Shown here one piece after another: positions 52,420 to 59,301 of a DNA stretch of 64,000 bases. Origin of the DNA: Rhizocola hellebori (GTDB taxonomy: Bacteria > Actinomycetota > Actinomycetes > Mycobacteriales > Micromonosporaceae); contig NZ_BONY01000017.1 in NCBI RefSeq assembly GCF_016862955.1, positions 62,001-126,000 on the forward strand, given 5' to 3'. Numbering within the stretch: position 1 is the stretch's first letter; each line of letters opens with the position of its first letter. The translations under genes and the position numbers were made by a program. A model generated the notes under the pieces. That model did no database searches and was not told the DNA's origin. It was given only the letters and a program-made list of their open reading frames with translations.

Positions 52420-52788
52420 CTAACGCATGCTGGTGCGTTGGCGGCAGATAGTACCGGTGTTGAACATGGGCCGCATCCATTTGGTGCGGCGCGCTCCGGG
52501 CCTCAGCTGTGCCACGGGTGTTTGGTCGATTTGGGGAAGGCTGATCGTTAGGGCCAGGCCTCGGCGTGAGGTTTCGTGCTCGCAGTCCTCGATGGCGACA
52601 ACGCCGACGTAATCGACGACGGTGATGGCGGACAGGTCGAGGTGCAATGAGCCGGTGGCGTAGCGACGCAGCGTGCCGATGACGACTTTGGGCAGCAGGT
52701 GCGCCGTCAGCGCCGTGAGTTGCCCGATGGCGGCGAGGGTGATCTGGTGTGCTTCGAGCCGTATTCGCATGTGCAGCAAGGGGTTCAT
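52420..52788 (-). CDS. STAS-domain protein 2 (no phosphorylatable serine)
   Basis: The 122-residue product starts at ATG 52788, overlapping the upstream glycohydrolase-fold gene by 4 bp. The STAS fold is seen in LHLDLSAITVVDYVGVVAIEDCEHET (49-74). SpoIIAA-type antagonists have DSSG at this loop, the second Ser being phosphorylated. Here it is DYVG (59-62), so Val61 replaces the phospho-serine. The rest (RGLALTISLPQIDQ) fits the last strand and helix. It may be a constitutively binding or non-switching STAS. It is the last gene of the operon starting at 55499. Confidence 0.78.
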   Translation of the reverse strand: MNPLLHMRIRLEAHQITLAAIGQLTALTAHLLPKVVIGTLRRYATGSLHLDLSAITVVDYVGVVAIEDCEHETSRRGLALTISLPQIDQTPVAQLRPGARRTKWMRPMFNTGTICRQRTSMR

Positions 52789-53750
52789 GGGTTTCGCCAG
52801 GGTTGGGGACTGGTGTTTTTCAGGGCGGCTAGGGCGTTGGCGATGGGATGGATGCGCAGGGCGTGTGATTGTGCGCGCCACGTGCTGGGTGGGTGGTATT
52901 GGGGGTTGCGCGCTCCCGCAAGAGCCGCGGTGATGATCGTGATGGCGCGGGTGTGACCGCCGAGGGCGAGGGCGTAGCGGACGGCGGCGGTGGGGTCGCT
53001 CGGGTGACGAAGGTACGCGGTGAGAGCAGCGGGGACGGTACGCAGGACACCGGCGGCGCTGTTGAGGGTGGCGATCGTTTCGGCGGGTCCTGCCCTGTGG
53101 CGCACGAGGGTGCGCACGATTGACAGGTAATGGGCTGTTTCGCGGTCGTGGGCTTGACTGGCTACAGCGGCCAGGAACCGGTTGGCGGTGAAGCTGGTGC
53201 CGGGCAGGCCGCGGCAGGCCGTGGCCGTGGCGGTGATGGCGGCACCGTCTCGGGCCCACGGGTGGGTGTGGGTGGTGACGGCGCTGCGACGGGCGATGTC
53301 CGCGATCGCGCCGAGGCCGTGGTGCGGCAGGAGTCCGGCTGCGCAGGCGCGCACAGCGGCGCTGCTACCGTGGGAGCCTTGTCCATTGTGGAGCGCCGGT
53401 GCGGCTTGCCACCATGGGATGCCTTGGGCTACTTGGGATAGCACTGTGGCGGTTCCACTGTCGGCGGTGTGCGGCGCATATTGGGCCAGAGTCCATACGA
53501 GGTTGTCTTCGTCGAGGCCGCCGTCGTGGGCGGCGAGGTGGCTGGCCATGAGCAGCAGGTGCTCGCCGTGGTGGGACAGGGCCGCCGGGTCGGTTTTGAT
53601 GGTGATCGCGCTGTCGATGTCGGTGGTGCTGGGTAGCCGGGTGCCGTGCAGGGATGCGGCGATGGCGTCGGCGCAGGAGGCCAGCAGGAGGCTTTTATGG
53701 ATGCGGTGCGGTAACGGTGAGCTGGCCGCTGGTGTCGCTTGCCTGTACAC
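52785..53750 (-). CDS. ADP-ribosylglycohydrolase (DraG)-fold protein with altered metal site
   Basis: The 321-residue product is taken from GTG 53750, which overlaps the GT20-like gene by 56 bp; no better start is visible. It keeps the ARH layout: SLLLASCADAIAASL near the N-terminus, an acidic GLDEDNLVWTLA (79-89) where TDDT is usual, GSHGSSAAVRACAAGLL, TTHTHPWARDGA (159-170) and ALGGHTRAITIITAALAGA (262-280). Canonical enzymes read GGDTDT there, with Asp as magnesium ligands. Here His266 and Arg268 stand at those positions. Binding of ADP-ribose-like ligands is possible; normal di-metal hydrolysis is doubtful. It is coupled to STAS protein 2. Confidence 0.72.
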   Translation of the reverse strand: MYRQATPAASSPLPHRIHKSLLLASCADAIAASLHGTRLPSTTDIDSAITIKTDPAALSHHGEHLLLMASHLAAHDGGLDEDNLVWTLAQYAPHTADSGTATVLSQVAQGIPWWQAAPALHNGQGSHGSSAAVRACAAGLLPHHGLGAIADIARRSAVTTHTHPWARDGAAITATATACRGLPGTSFTANRFLAAVASQAHDRETAHYLSIVRTLVRHRAGPAETIATLNSAAGVLRTVPAALTAYLRHPSDPTAAVRYALALGGHTRAITIITAALAGARNPQYHPPSTWRAQSHALRIHPIANALAALKNTSPQPWRNP

Positions 53751-55152
53751 GTTGCCGCGATCCTTCCTGATGCCGCCCGGTGGGAACGCTCCGCCATGTC
53801 TGGTGGAGACGACCTGTTGCCGTGCGGTGCTTGACGGGTTTGAGGTTGTGCAGGAACTGGTCTGCCCATGTGGTGATGCCGCCGCTGGTCAGCGTTTGGC
53901 TTCGCATCGCCACGACTTGCCGTGATGCGGTGTGGCATTGGGCTGCTGCCGCCAGCATCGCCCGGCCAAGCGCTTCCGGGTCGTGTGGGTTGATGACGAC
54001 CGCGCCGGGCAATGGTGTGGCGCTGAATTCGCTGAGCACGATGCAGCCACGTCCATGGGTGCGCGTGGCGGCGTATTCGGCGGCGTGCGGGGTTGCCCGG
54101 TCGCGCATGGGGGTGGCGAGCATGACGTCGGCAGCCAGGTAGAAAGCGGTGAGTTCGGCAGGGCTCAGGACGCCACGCTGATAGTGAACCGGCAGGTGGC
54201 TCAGGCACCCATGCTGGCCGTTGATCTTTGCGGTGAGACGTTCCAGTTCGGCGCGCAGCTGGGCTGCTTCAGGGGTGAGGCCGTCGCCGTTGGGGGCTAG
54301 CTGGATGAACGCGCATTCTTGAGCTTGCAACTGTCGCGTGTCCAGGAGCCGCGCGAATTCTTGTAGCCGTTGCAGTGTCCCGTCGCCGGGGTCGTTGCCG
54401 CCTATCGACAGGAGTACGGTGCTCGCCGGGCGCAACGAGGTCCGGATCTGGGCGGCGTGTGTCTGCACGGTCCAGGTTTCGGCTAGCTGGGATATGACGT
54501 GGGCGTCGGCGGGCATGGGCATCACCAAGGTGCGGCCATAGGCGGTGCCGGTCTGGTCGGCAATGGCCGCGAAATTGGCCCGAGACCGTTCGTCGGTGAA
54601 CGACAAGAGATCTGCGGCCGCCAGTCCGGCCAGCAGGTCGTCGCGCCCGGCCAGAGTCTGGAACGATTCGGCCGGTGGCAGCGGGCTGTGCAGGGTGAAC
54701 CCGATGCGCAGATCGGGGCGCATCCGGCGCAGGATGGCTGGGACTAGCTGAAGCGGATAGTCGTGAAGCCAGATCGCTGCGCCGTCGTCGGCGCTTCGGG
54801 CTATCGCGGCTGCGTAGCGCGCGTTGACCTGTTCATAGGCGGCCTTCCACGCGGGGTCTTGGGGTGGGGTGATCCCGCTGTGGCCGTAGTAGGTCGACGC
54901 CAACGTGTTCGCGCACTGCCCGTCGCGCCATCCGGACAGCACCGGGGCCGATATTTCCAACGGGACCAGCCACGATGAGGCCGCCGCCTTGGGCGGTATG
55001 TCGGTCGCGGCCACCCATGCCCCGCCGCGTGAGGAGACGGTGTGCATGAGCGCCGTGTGTGCCCGGCCGAGCACCGCATCGCCATCATCGTCGCCGATCG
55101 GCGAACGGGCGGTCGCCAAAACCAGGTCGACCGGGCCCGGTCTGTGCCTCAT
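53695..55152 (-). CDS. GT20 (trehalose-6-phosphate synthase-fold) protein lacking the sugar-nucleotide residues
   Basis: The 485-residue protein follows OtsA through WLHDYPLQLVPAILRRM (128-144; usual WxHDYHLMLLP), GFTLHSPLPP (151-160; usual GFFLHIPFP), LSEFSAT and NPHDPEALG near the end. The loop that binds the donor phosphates in OtsA (VDRLDYSKG, with Arg262 and Lys267 in E. coli) reads IGGNDPGDG at 250-258, losing both. The later DGMNLVAKEY block is PMRDRATPHAAEY. It is therefore probably not an active trehalose-phosphate synthase. Start ATG 55152 overlaps STAS protein 1 (ATGA). A role as a sugar-phosphate-binding regulator is inferred. Confidence 0.72.
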   Translation of the reverse strand: MRHRPGPVDLVLATARSPIGDDDGDAVLGRAHTALMHTVSSRGGAWVAATDIPPKAAASSWLVPLEISAPVLSGWRDGQCANTLASTYYGHSGITPPQDPAWKAAYEQVNARYAAAIARSADDGAAIWLHDYPLQLVPAILRRMRPDLRIGFTLHSPLPPAESFQTLAGRDDLLAGLAAADLLSFTDERSRANFAAIADQTGTAYGRTLVMPMPADAHVISQLAETWTVQTHAAQIRTSLRPASTVLLSIGGNDPGDGTLQRLQEFARLLDTRQLQAQECAFIQLAPNGDGLTPEAAQLRAELERLTAKINGQHGCLSHLPVHYQRGVLSPAELTAFYLAADVMLATPMRDRATPHAAEYAATRTHGRGCIVLSEFSATPLPGAVVINPHDPEALGRAMLAAAAQCHTASRQVVAMRSQTLTSGGITTWADQFLHNLKPVKHRTATGRLHQTWRSVPTGRHQEGSRQRVQASDTSGQLTVTAPHP

Positions 55153-55499
55153 GGCTTGTCCTCCTGCCGGTGGGCGTCTGGTGGGCAGGGGGTGAGGACT
55201 TGAAGAACTCTGTCGACGCGGGCCAGGCGCAGATTGCGCATCAGCCGTGCCGACGGGGAGCGCAATGCGACCACGCCGCCGTTGCGGATGGCGCGGCGGT
55301 GAGCGTCGAGCAGCAGCAGGATGCCCGCGGCATCGATCGACGGGCAGCCTTCCAGATCGATGATGAGCTGCTTGGGGGTCAGCGCGATGGCCTCATCGAG
55401 AGTCGTGTTGATGCCTGGGGCCGTCCACACGTCGAGGTCGCCACGGACGACCACCTCGACGGTGGGGATGCTCGCGGTGGCGGTGTCGCTGTTCACCAT
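55149..55499 (-). CDS. STAS-domain protein 1 (no phosphorylatable serine)
   Basis: The 116-residue product starts at ATG 55499, with GGAGG 5 nt upstream. The STAS fold is clear: VEVVVRGDLDVWTAPGINTTLDEAI, then LIIDLEGCPSIDAAGILLLLDAHRRA (45-70). The phosphorylation loop DSSG of anti-anti-sigma factors is DAAG here (56-59), with Ala58 at the phospho-serine position. It heads an operon with the GT20-like, DraG-like and second STAS genes, each overlapping the next. Divergent from the response regulator gene. A partner-binding role is likely; the partner is unknown. Confidence 0.85.
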   Translation of the reverse strand: MVNSDTATASIPTVEVVVRGDLDVWTAPGINTTLDEAIALTPKQLIIDLEGCPSIDAAGILLLLDAHRRAIRNGGVVALRSPSARLMRNLRLARVDRVLQVLTPCPPDAHRQEDKP

Positions 55500-55568
55500 G
55501 CGTACCTCCAAGTCCGGCGGGCGGGGCAACGGCCACGTTTCCCGGCGGGTGTGGCAGGGTTTCCGCGA

Positions 55569-55590
55569 TGTCATGACAGTTGTGTGACAA
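55569..55590. promoter_or_regulatory. Candidate response-regulator box (11-bp direct repeat)
   Basis: TGTCATGACA is a palindrome followed by TGTGTGACA. The unit TGACA repeats at 55574-55578 and 55585-55589, exactly 11 bp apart, the spacing bound by OmpR-family regulators. It lies between the divergent STAS operon and the OmpR-type regulator gene, so one box could serve both. Confidence 0.5.
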
Positions 55591-55651
55591 ACCCGTCCGG
55601 AGGTAGCTGGAGGGTGTCGCCATACCTGGCCGGCGGGGTAAACATGCGGGC

Positions 55652-56326
55652 GTGGCAGCGGTGCTGATGATTGAGGACGACGACCGGATCAGAATGTCGC
55701 TGGGTCTGGCCCTGGAAGATGAGGGCTACACCGTCCGGGCGGTGGCCACGGCCGAAGAGGGCATGGCATCGCAGCGGCAGGAGCCGGCCGACACGGTCTT
55801 GGTCGACCTGATGCTTCCTGGCATCGACGGGTTCGAGTGCATCCGGCAGCTTCGGCGAGACGGCGACGTGCCGATCATCGTGGTGTCTGCCCGCGATGAC
55901 ACCCACGACGTCGTCGCAGCGCTCGAGGCAGGTGCGGACGATTACGTGATCAAGCCGGTGGCGGTCAAAGAACTGTCGGCGCGGCTGCGCGCGCTGCGCC
56001 GTCGCGCCCGGCCAGTTGCGGTAGCACCGCAAATCATGGTGTTCAACGGGCTGGAGATCCGCCCGCAGGCCGGCGAGGTGCTGCTGCACGGAAACCAGCT
56101 GTCGCTGACACGCACCGAATTTCGGCTGCTGTGCGAGCTGGCCGAGCACGCCGGGCTCGTATTGTCACGCCAGCAGCTGCTGGAACGGGTGTGGGAGTAC
56201 GACTACGGCGACGAAAGGCTCGTCGATGTCCACATCGGACGGTTGAGGCAGAAGATCGAGGACAACTCTGCCACGCCGCAGCGGCTGCTGACTGTGCGCG
56301 GGCTTGGCTACAAGCTGCAGCGATGA
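55652..56326 (+). CDS. OmpR-family response regulator (MtrA/CseB-like)
   Basis: The 224-residue product starts at GTG 55652. The receiver domain has the acidic pair Asp9/Asp10, phospho-acceptor Asp52 in VLVDLMLPG, the Thr/Ser switch in VVSARD and Lys in VIKPVAV. The winged helix ends with TRTEFRLLCELAEHAG and DVHIGRLRQKIEDN, then RLLTVRGLGYKLQ. Its stop overlaps the kinase start (ATGA). It may bind the 11-bp direct repeat just upstream and control both divergent operons. Confidence 0.94.
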   Translation: MAAVLMIEDDDRIRMSLGLALEDEGYTVRAVATAEEGMASQRQEPADTVLVDLMLPGIDGFECIRQLRRDGDVPIIVVSARDDTHDVVAALEAGADDYVIKPVAVKELSARLRALRRRARPVAVAPQIMVFNGLEIRPQAGEVLLHGNQLSLTRTEFRLLCELAEHAGLVLSRQQLLERVWEYDYGDERLVDVHIGRLRQKIEDNSATPQRLLTVRGLGYKLQR

Positions 56327-57678
56327 AACGTCCGGGACTGCGCGCGCGGGTCACCGCCGGTTTCGCCATCGGCGCACTGGTGGTGTCTGCGGCGGTCGCG
56401 CTGCTGTCCTACCAGCTCACCGAACGATTCCTGCTGCAGGAAAGGGAACGCAGCGCGGTACGCGCCACCTACCTGGAAGCTGGAATCGTGCGCGCCGGTC
56501 TGTCCACCGACCATCCGGACATCGCCGCAGTGCTGCGCGCCCTGGACACCGGCGGCAAACGCCGTGCGGTCCTGTTCCGCGACGGCCGCTGGTACGGACG
56601 AAACGCCGATTTCGGTACCAAGTCCACCATTCCTCTGGACCTGCAAGACATGGTCAATGGTGGCCAGCCGGGGGCTCAGCGAATCCGCATCGACACCGGG
56701 CCGGCCATCGTGGTCGGTGTTCCCCTGGATGCCTCAACCGTGTTCTACGTCGTGGACTCCATGCAGGAGCTCAACCGGTCCTTGCAGGTGCTCGCGATCA
56801 TCATCACGCTCGTCGCCGCCGCGACCACCGCAGGCGGTGCCGCGCTGGGCTGGTATGCGGCCAGATACGTCGTGCGGCCCATGAGCTACGTGGTCAGCGC
56901 TGCGGACAACATCAGCGCTGGCGACTTCACCGCTCGCCTGGATCCTGGCACCGAGCCAGATCTGGCCAGGCTGGCTACCTCCTTCAACAAGATGGTCGAC
57001 CAGCTGTCCGCACGTATGCAGCGCGACCGCCGTTTCGCCGCCGATGTCAGCCACGAGTTGCGTTCCCCACTACAGACTCTCTCGGCCGCAGCGAGTGTCC
57101 TGCTGCGCCAGAAAGACCATATGAGCGGCCGTGCGGCAGCGGCAGCCGTCCTCGTTTCCGAGGAGGCCGAACGGTTCCAGGACTTGGTCACCGATCTGCT
57201 GGAACTGTCGCGAAGCGACCAGCCTGCCGAGCCGGAGCCTACCGACATCGCCGAATTGGCCCGCGGTGTCTGCCGTACCCAGAAAATCTCTGAAGGGATT
57301 GTGACTGTGAGGCCAGGCACGGATGTCATCTGGATGATCGACCGGCGGCGCTTCCAGCAGATCCTGGCCAATCTGATCGAGAACGCCCGACATCACGGGG
57401 GCGGCGCCACCGCTATCGACATCGGCCAGCGCGACGAGTCCTGGCTGCTCGATGTCGATGACGAAGGGCCGGGGGTCAGCCCGCTGGACCGCGCCATCAT
57501 CTTCGACCGGTTCGTGCGCGGCCGCACCGCCTCCGCACGCGGCGACAACGACGGCGCGGGCTTGGGCCTGGCCATCGTGCACCAGCACGTCACCGCCCAC
57601 GCCGGCACGGTCACCGTCACCGACAGGCCCGGCGGCGGCGCCCGGTTCCGCATCGCCCTGCCCAGGACGAGCCAATGA
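56323..57678 (+). CDS. Sensor histidine kinase (MtrB/CseC-like)
   Basis: The 451-residue protein has two membrane helices (about residues 10-30 and 150-175) around an extracytoplasmic sensor of about 120 residues. Then come a HAMP linker (RYVVRPMSYVVSAADNISAGDF), the phospho-acceptor helix ADVSHELRSPLQTL and the ATPase boxes NLIENARHHGGG (N), DVDDEGPGVS (G1) and GAGLGLAIVHQHVTAHAG (G2). It phosphorylates the response regulator. The longer frame from 56131 overlaps the regulator gene and is not real. It is coupled to the lipoprotein gene by a 4-bp overlap. Confidence 0.93.
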   Translation: MKRPGLRARVTAGFAIGALVVSAAVALLSYQLTERFLLQERERSAVRATYLEAGIVRAGLSTDHPDIAAVLRALDTGGKRRAVLFRDGRWYGRNADFGTKSTIPLDLQDMVNGGQPGAQRIRIDTGPAIVVGVPLDASTVFYVVDSMQELNRSLQVLAIIITLVAAATTAGGAALGWYAARYVVRPMSYVVSAADNISAGDFTARLDPGTEPDLARLATSFNKMVDQLSARMQRDRRFAADVSHELRSPLQTLSAAASVLLRQKDHMSGRAAAAAVLVSEEAERFQDLVTDLLELSRSDQPAEPEPTDIAELARGVCRTQKISEGIVTVRPGTDVIWMIDRRRFQQILANLIENARHHGGGATAIDIGQRDESWLLDVDDEGPGVSPLDRAIIFDRFVRGRTASARGDNDGAGLGLAIVHQHVTAHAGTVTVTDRPGGGARFRIALPRTSQ

Positions 57679-58238
57679 AGAAGGCCATTTTCTTGGTACT
57701 GGCCGTGTGCGCGCCAGTCCTGCACGGTTGTGGAGTTCCGCTCGACCCGGCGCCGCATCCAGTCGAGCTGCCCGGCCGCAGCAGCGTCTCTTCGCCGAGC
57801 CTCACACCCTCGGAAAACGGTGCGGTGAACGAGGTCCTTTACCTCGTCAAAGACGGCCGGCTGACCGCCGTGACCCGCAGCCTTTCCGGAGCCCCTTCGG
57901 CGGGCCAGCAGCTACGCCATCTGCTCGCCGGCCCCACCACCGCCGAGCAACAGCAAGGCATGGCCAGCGCCCTGGCCGGCACCGAACTCGGGCTCAGCGT
58001 CGACATCCGCGACGGACAGGCCACCGTGGAGCTGGCTACCGGCCTGGAAGGCACCGGCCGCACCGACGACATCCTCGCCTTCGCCCAGATCGTGTGTACG
58101 CTCACCAGCCGCAGCGACGTCACCACCGTGACATTCACCCGAGCCGGGCAGCACGTCGAGGTGCCCCGCGCCGACAGCTCGCTGACCCGAGACCCGCTGA
58201 CCGCCGCCGACTACGCCGGCCTCATCGGCGGTAAGTAA
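57675..58238 (+). CDS. GerMN-domain lipoprotein (LpqB-like in context)
   Basis: The 187-residue protein has a lipoprotein signal (KKAIFLVLAVCAPVLHGC, lipobox LHGC). A single GerMN (sporulation/germination) domain follows: VNEVLYLVKDGRLTAVTRSL, GQQLRHLLAGPTTAEQQQGM, and later FAQIVCTLTSRSDVTTVTFTRAG. In mycobacteria the MtrAB two-component system is followed by the longer GerMN lipoprotein LpqB, which tunes the kinase. This one has only the GerMN part. It probably interacts with the kinase sensor outside the membrane. Confidence 0.85.
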   Translation: MKKAIFLVLAVCAPVLHGCGVPLDPAPHPVELPGRSSVSSPSLTPSENGAVNEVLYLVKDGRLTAVTRSLSGAPSAGQQLRHLLAGPTTAEQQQGMASALAGTELGLSVDIRDGQATVELATGLEGTGRTDDILAFAQIVCTLTSRSDVTTVTFTRAGQHVEVPRADSSLTRDPLTAADYAGLIGGK

Positions 58239-58270
58239 CGGTGTGGCCGAAGCAGGCTGGTTTCGCCCGC

Positions 58271-58639
58271 CTACCGGCCCCAGGCGCGGGTGGGCTGCAA
58301 AACAGCCTCGCTGAGCGACTGCGCACGCAGGTGGGCGACCTTGTGATACTCGGCATCGGCGACCATCTGCCCGAAGGCCTGTCGGCTCGGGTAGTGCACC
58401 AGCAGTACCGCGTCCCATGCCTGGCCGGGCTCGGCCACCAGCGCGTCCTGGCCGTCGCCCGCGTAGAGGACCCGGGCGCCGTGACGCGCCAGGATGCCGT
58501 CCTGCAGCGCCTCGGCGTACCGGGCGTAGGACTCCCGGCCGCCCTCGGCGAAGCGCAGCAGGTTCAGCATGACCACCGGCGCGCCCGGGTCAGCGTCCAC
58601 GAAATCGGCAAGTTCACTGCCGCTGGGGTTGATTGCCAT
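58271..58639 (-). CDS. DUF1330-family protein
   Basis: The 122-residue product starts at ATG 58639, with GGAGG 5 nt upstream. It has the dimeric ferredoxin-like fold seen in DUF1330: PVVMLNLLRFAEGGRESYARYAEAL, ARVLYAGDGQDALVAEPG and WDAVLLVHYPSRQAFGQMVADAEYH. Function unknown. It converges on the GerMN gene with 32 bp between. A longer frame upstream of the ATG is non-conserved. Confidence 0.82.
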   Translation of the reverse strand: MAINPSGSELADFVDADPGAPVVMLNLLRFAEGGRESYARYAEALQDGILARHGARVLYAGDGQDALVAEPGQAWDAVLLVHYPSRQAFGQMVADAEYHKVAHLRAQSLSEAVLQPTRAWGR

Positions 58640-58848
58640 CGCCGCCTCCATCACCACACGCCTGCCACCAACGCGATGAAGTCTGCAGTGTAGGTGCAGA
58701 TTTTCCAAGCCGGCTGTTCGGCGATCGGGGGCCGAGTCTGGTGGACAGTTCTTGCGTAAGCCCGATAAGGTCACGGGTGGAGTGCCGGGAAGTCTGGTCG
58801 GCGAGCACATGCTGTTTGTCCGAACCAGTTTCTGTGAGGTGTTCTGTC

Positions 58849-59301
58849 ATGCGCGCAGCTGATCTTGCTGTCGAGTATCCAACCGTCACCATGGCCACCG
58901 CGGCGATCGATGCCGCGCGGATTCTGGCCGGAGGCGACCTGCCTGGGCTGATCGTCGTCAATGATGCGGGCAAGCCGTTGCTGGTGCTGCCCGGCACGCA
59001 GGTGCTGAGGTTGGCGGTGCCGTCCTACTGCCAGGACGATCCCACGCTTGCCCGGGTGATCGACGAGGCCGCCGCAGATGTGTTCTTCCGCGAACTCGAC
59101 GGCCGCACTGTGCAGGAATGCCTGCCCGACGAGCCCAAGGAACCCCCGGTGGTCGATGGCCGGGCCACCGCGTTGGAGATGGCCGCGCTGATGGCCCGCA
59201 CCCGAAGCCCGCTGGTGGCGGTCACCAACCCCGACGGGACGCTGGCCGGTGTCGTCACCATGCATGCCCTGCTGGACCGGATCCTCGGCGACGGCGCATG
59301 A
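58849..59301 (+). CDS. CBS-domain protein
   Basis: The 150-residue product starts at ATG 58849, with GAGGTG 7 nt upstream. Two CBS motifs are seen: VEYPTVTMATAAIDAARILAGGDLPGLIVVND, and ATALEMAALMARTRSPLVAVTNPDGTLAGVVTMHALLDRIL. They would form one Bateman pair that binds adenine nucleotides. Its stop overlaps the start of the ArsB-type permease (ATGA), so it probably gates or senses for that transporter. The pair resembles mycobacterial Rv2683 with Rv2684/Rv2685. Confidence 0.87.
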   Translation: MRAADLAVEYPTVTMATAAIDAARILAGGDLPGLIVVNDAGKPLLVLPGTQVLRLAVPSYCQDDPTLARVIDEAAADVFFRELDGRTVQECLPDEPKEPPVVDGRATALEMAALMARTRSPLVAVTNPDGTLAGVVTMHALLDRILGDGA

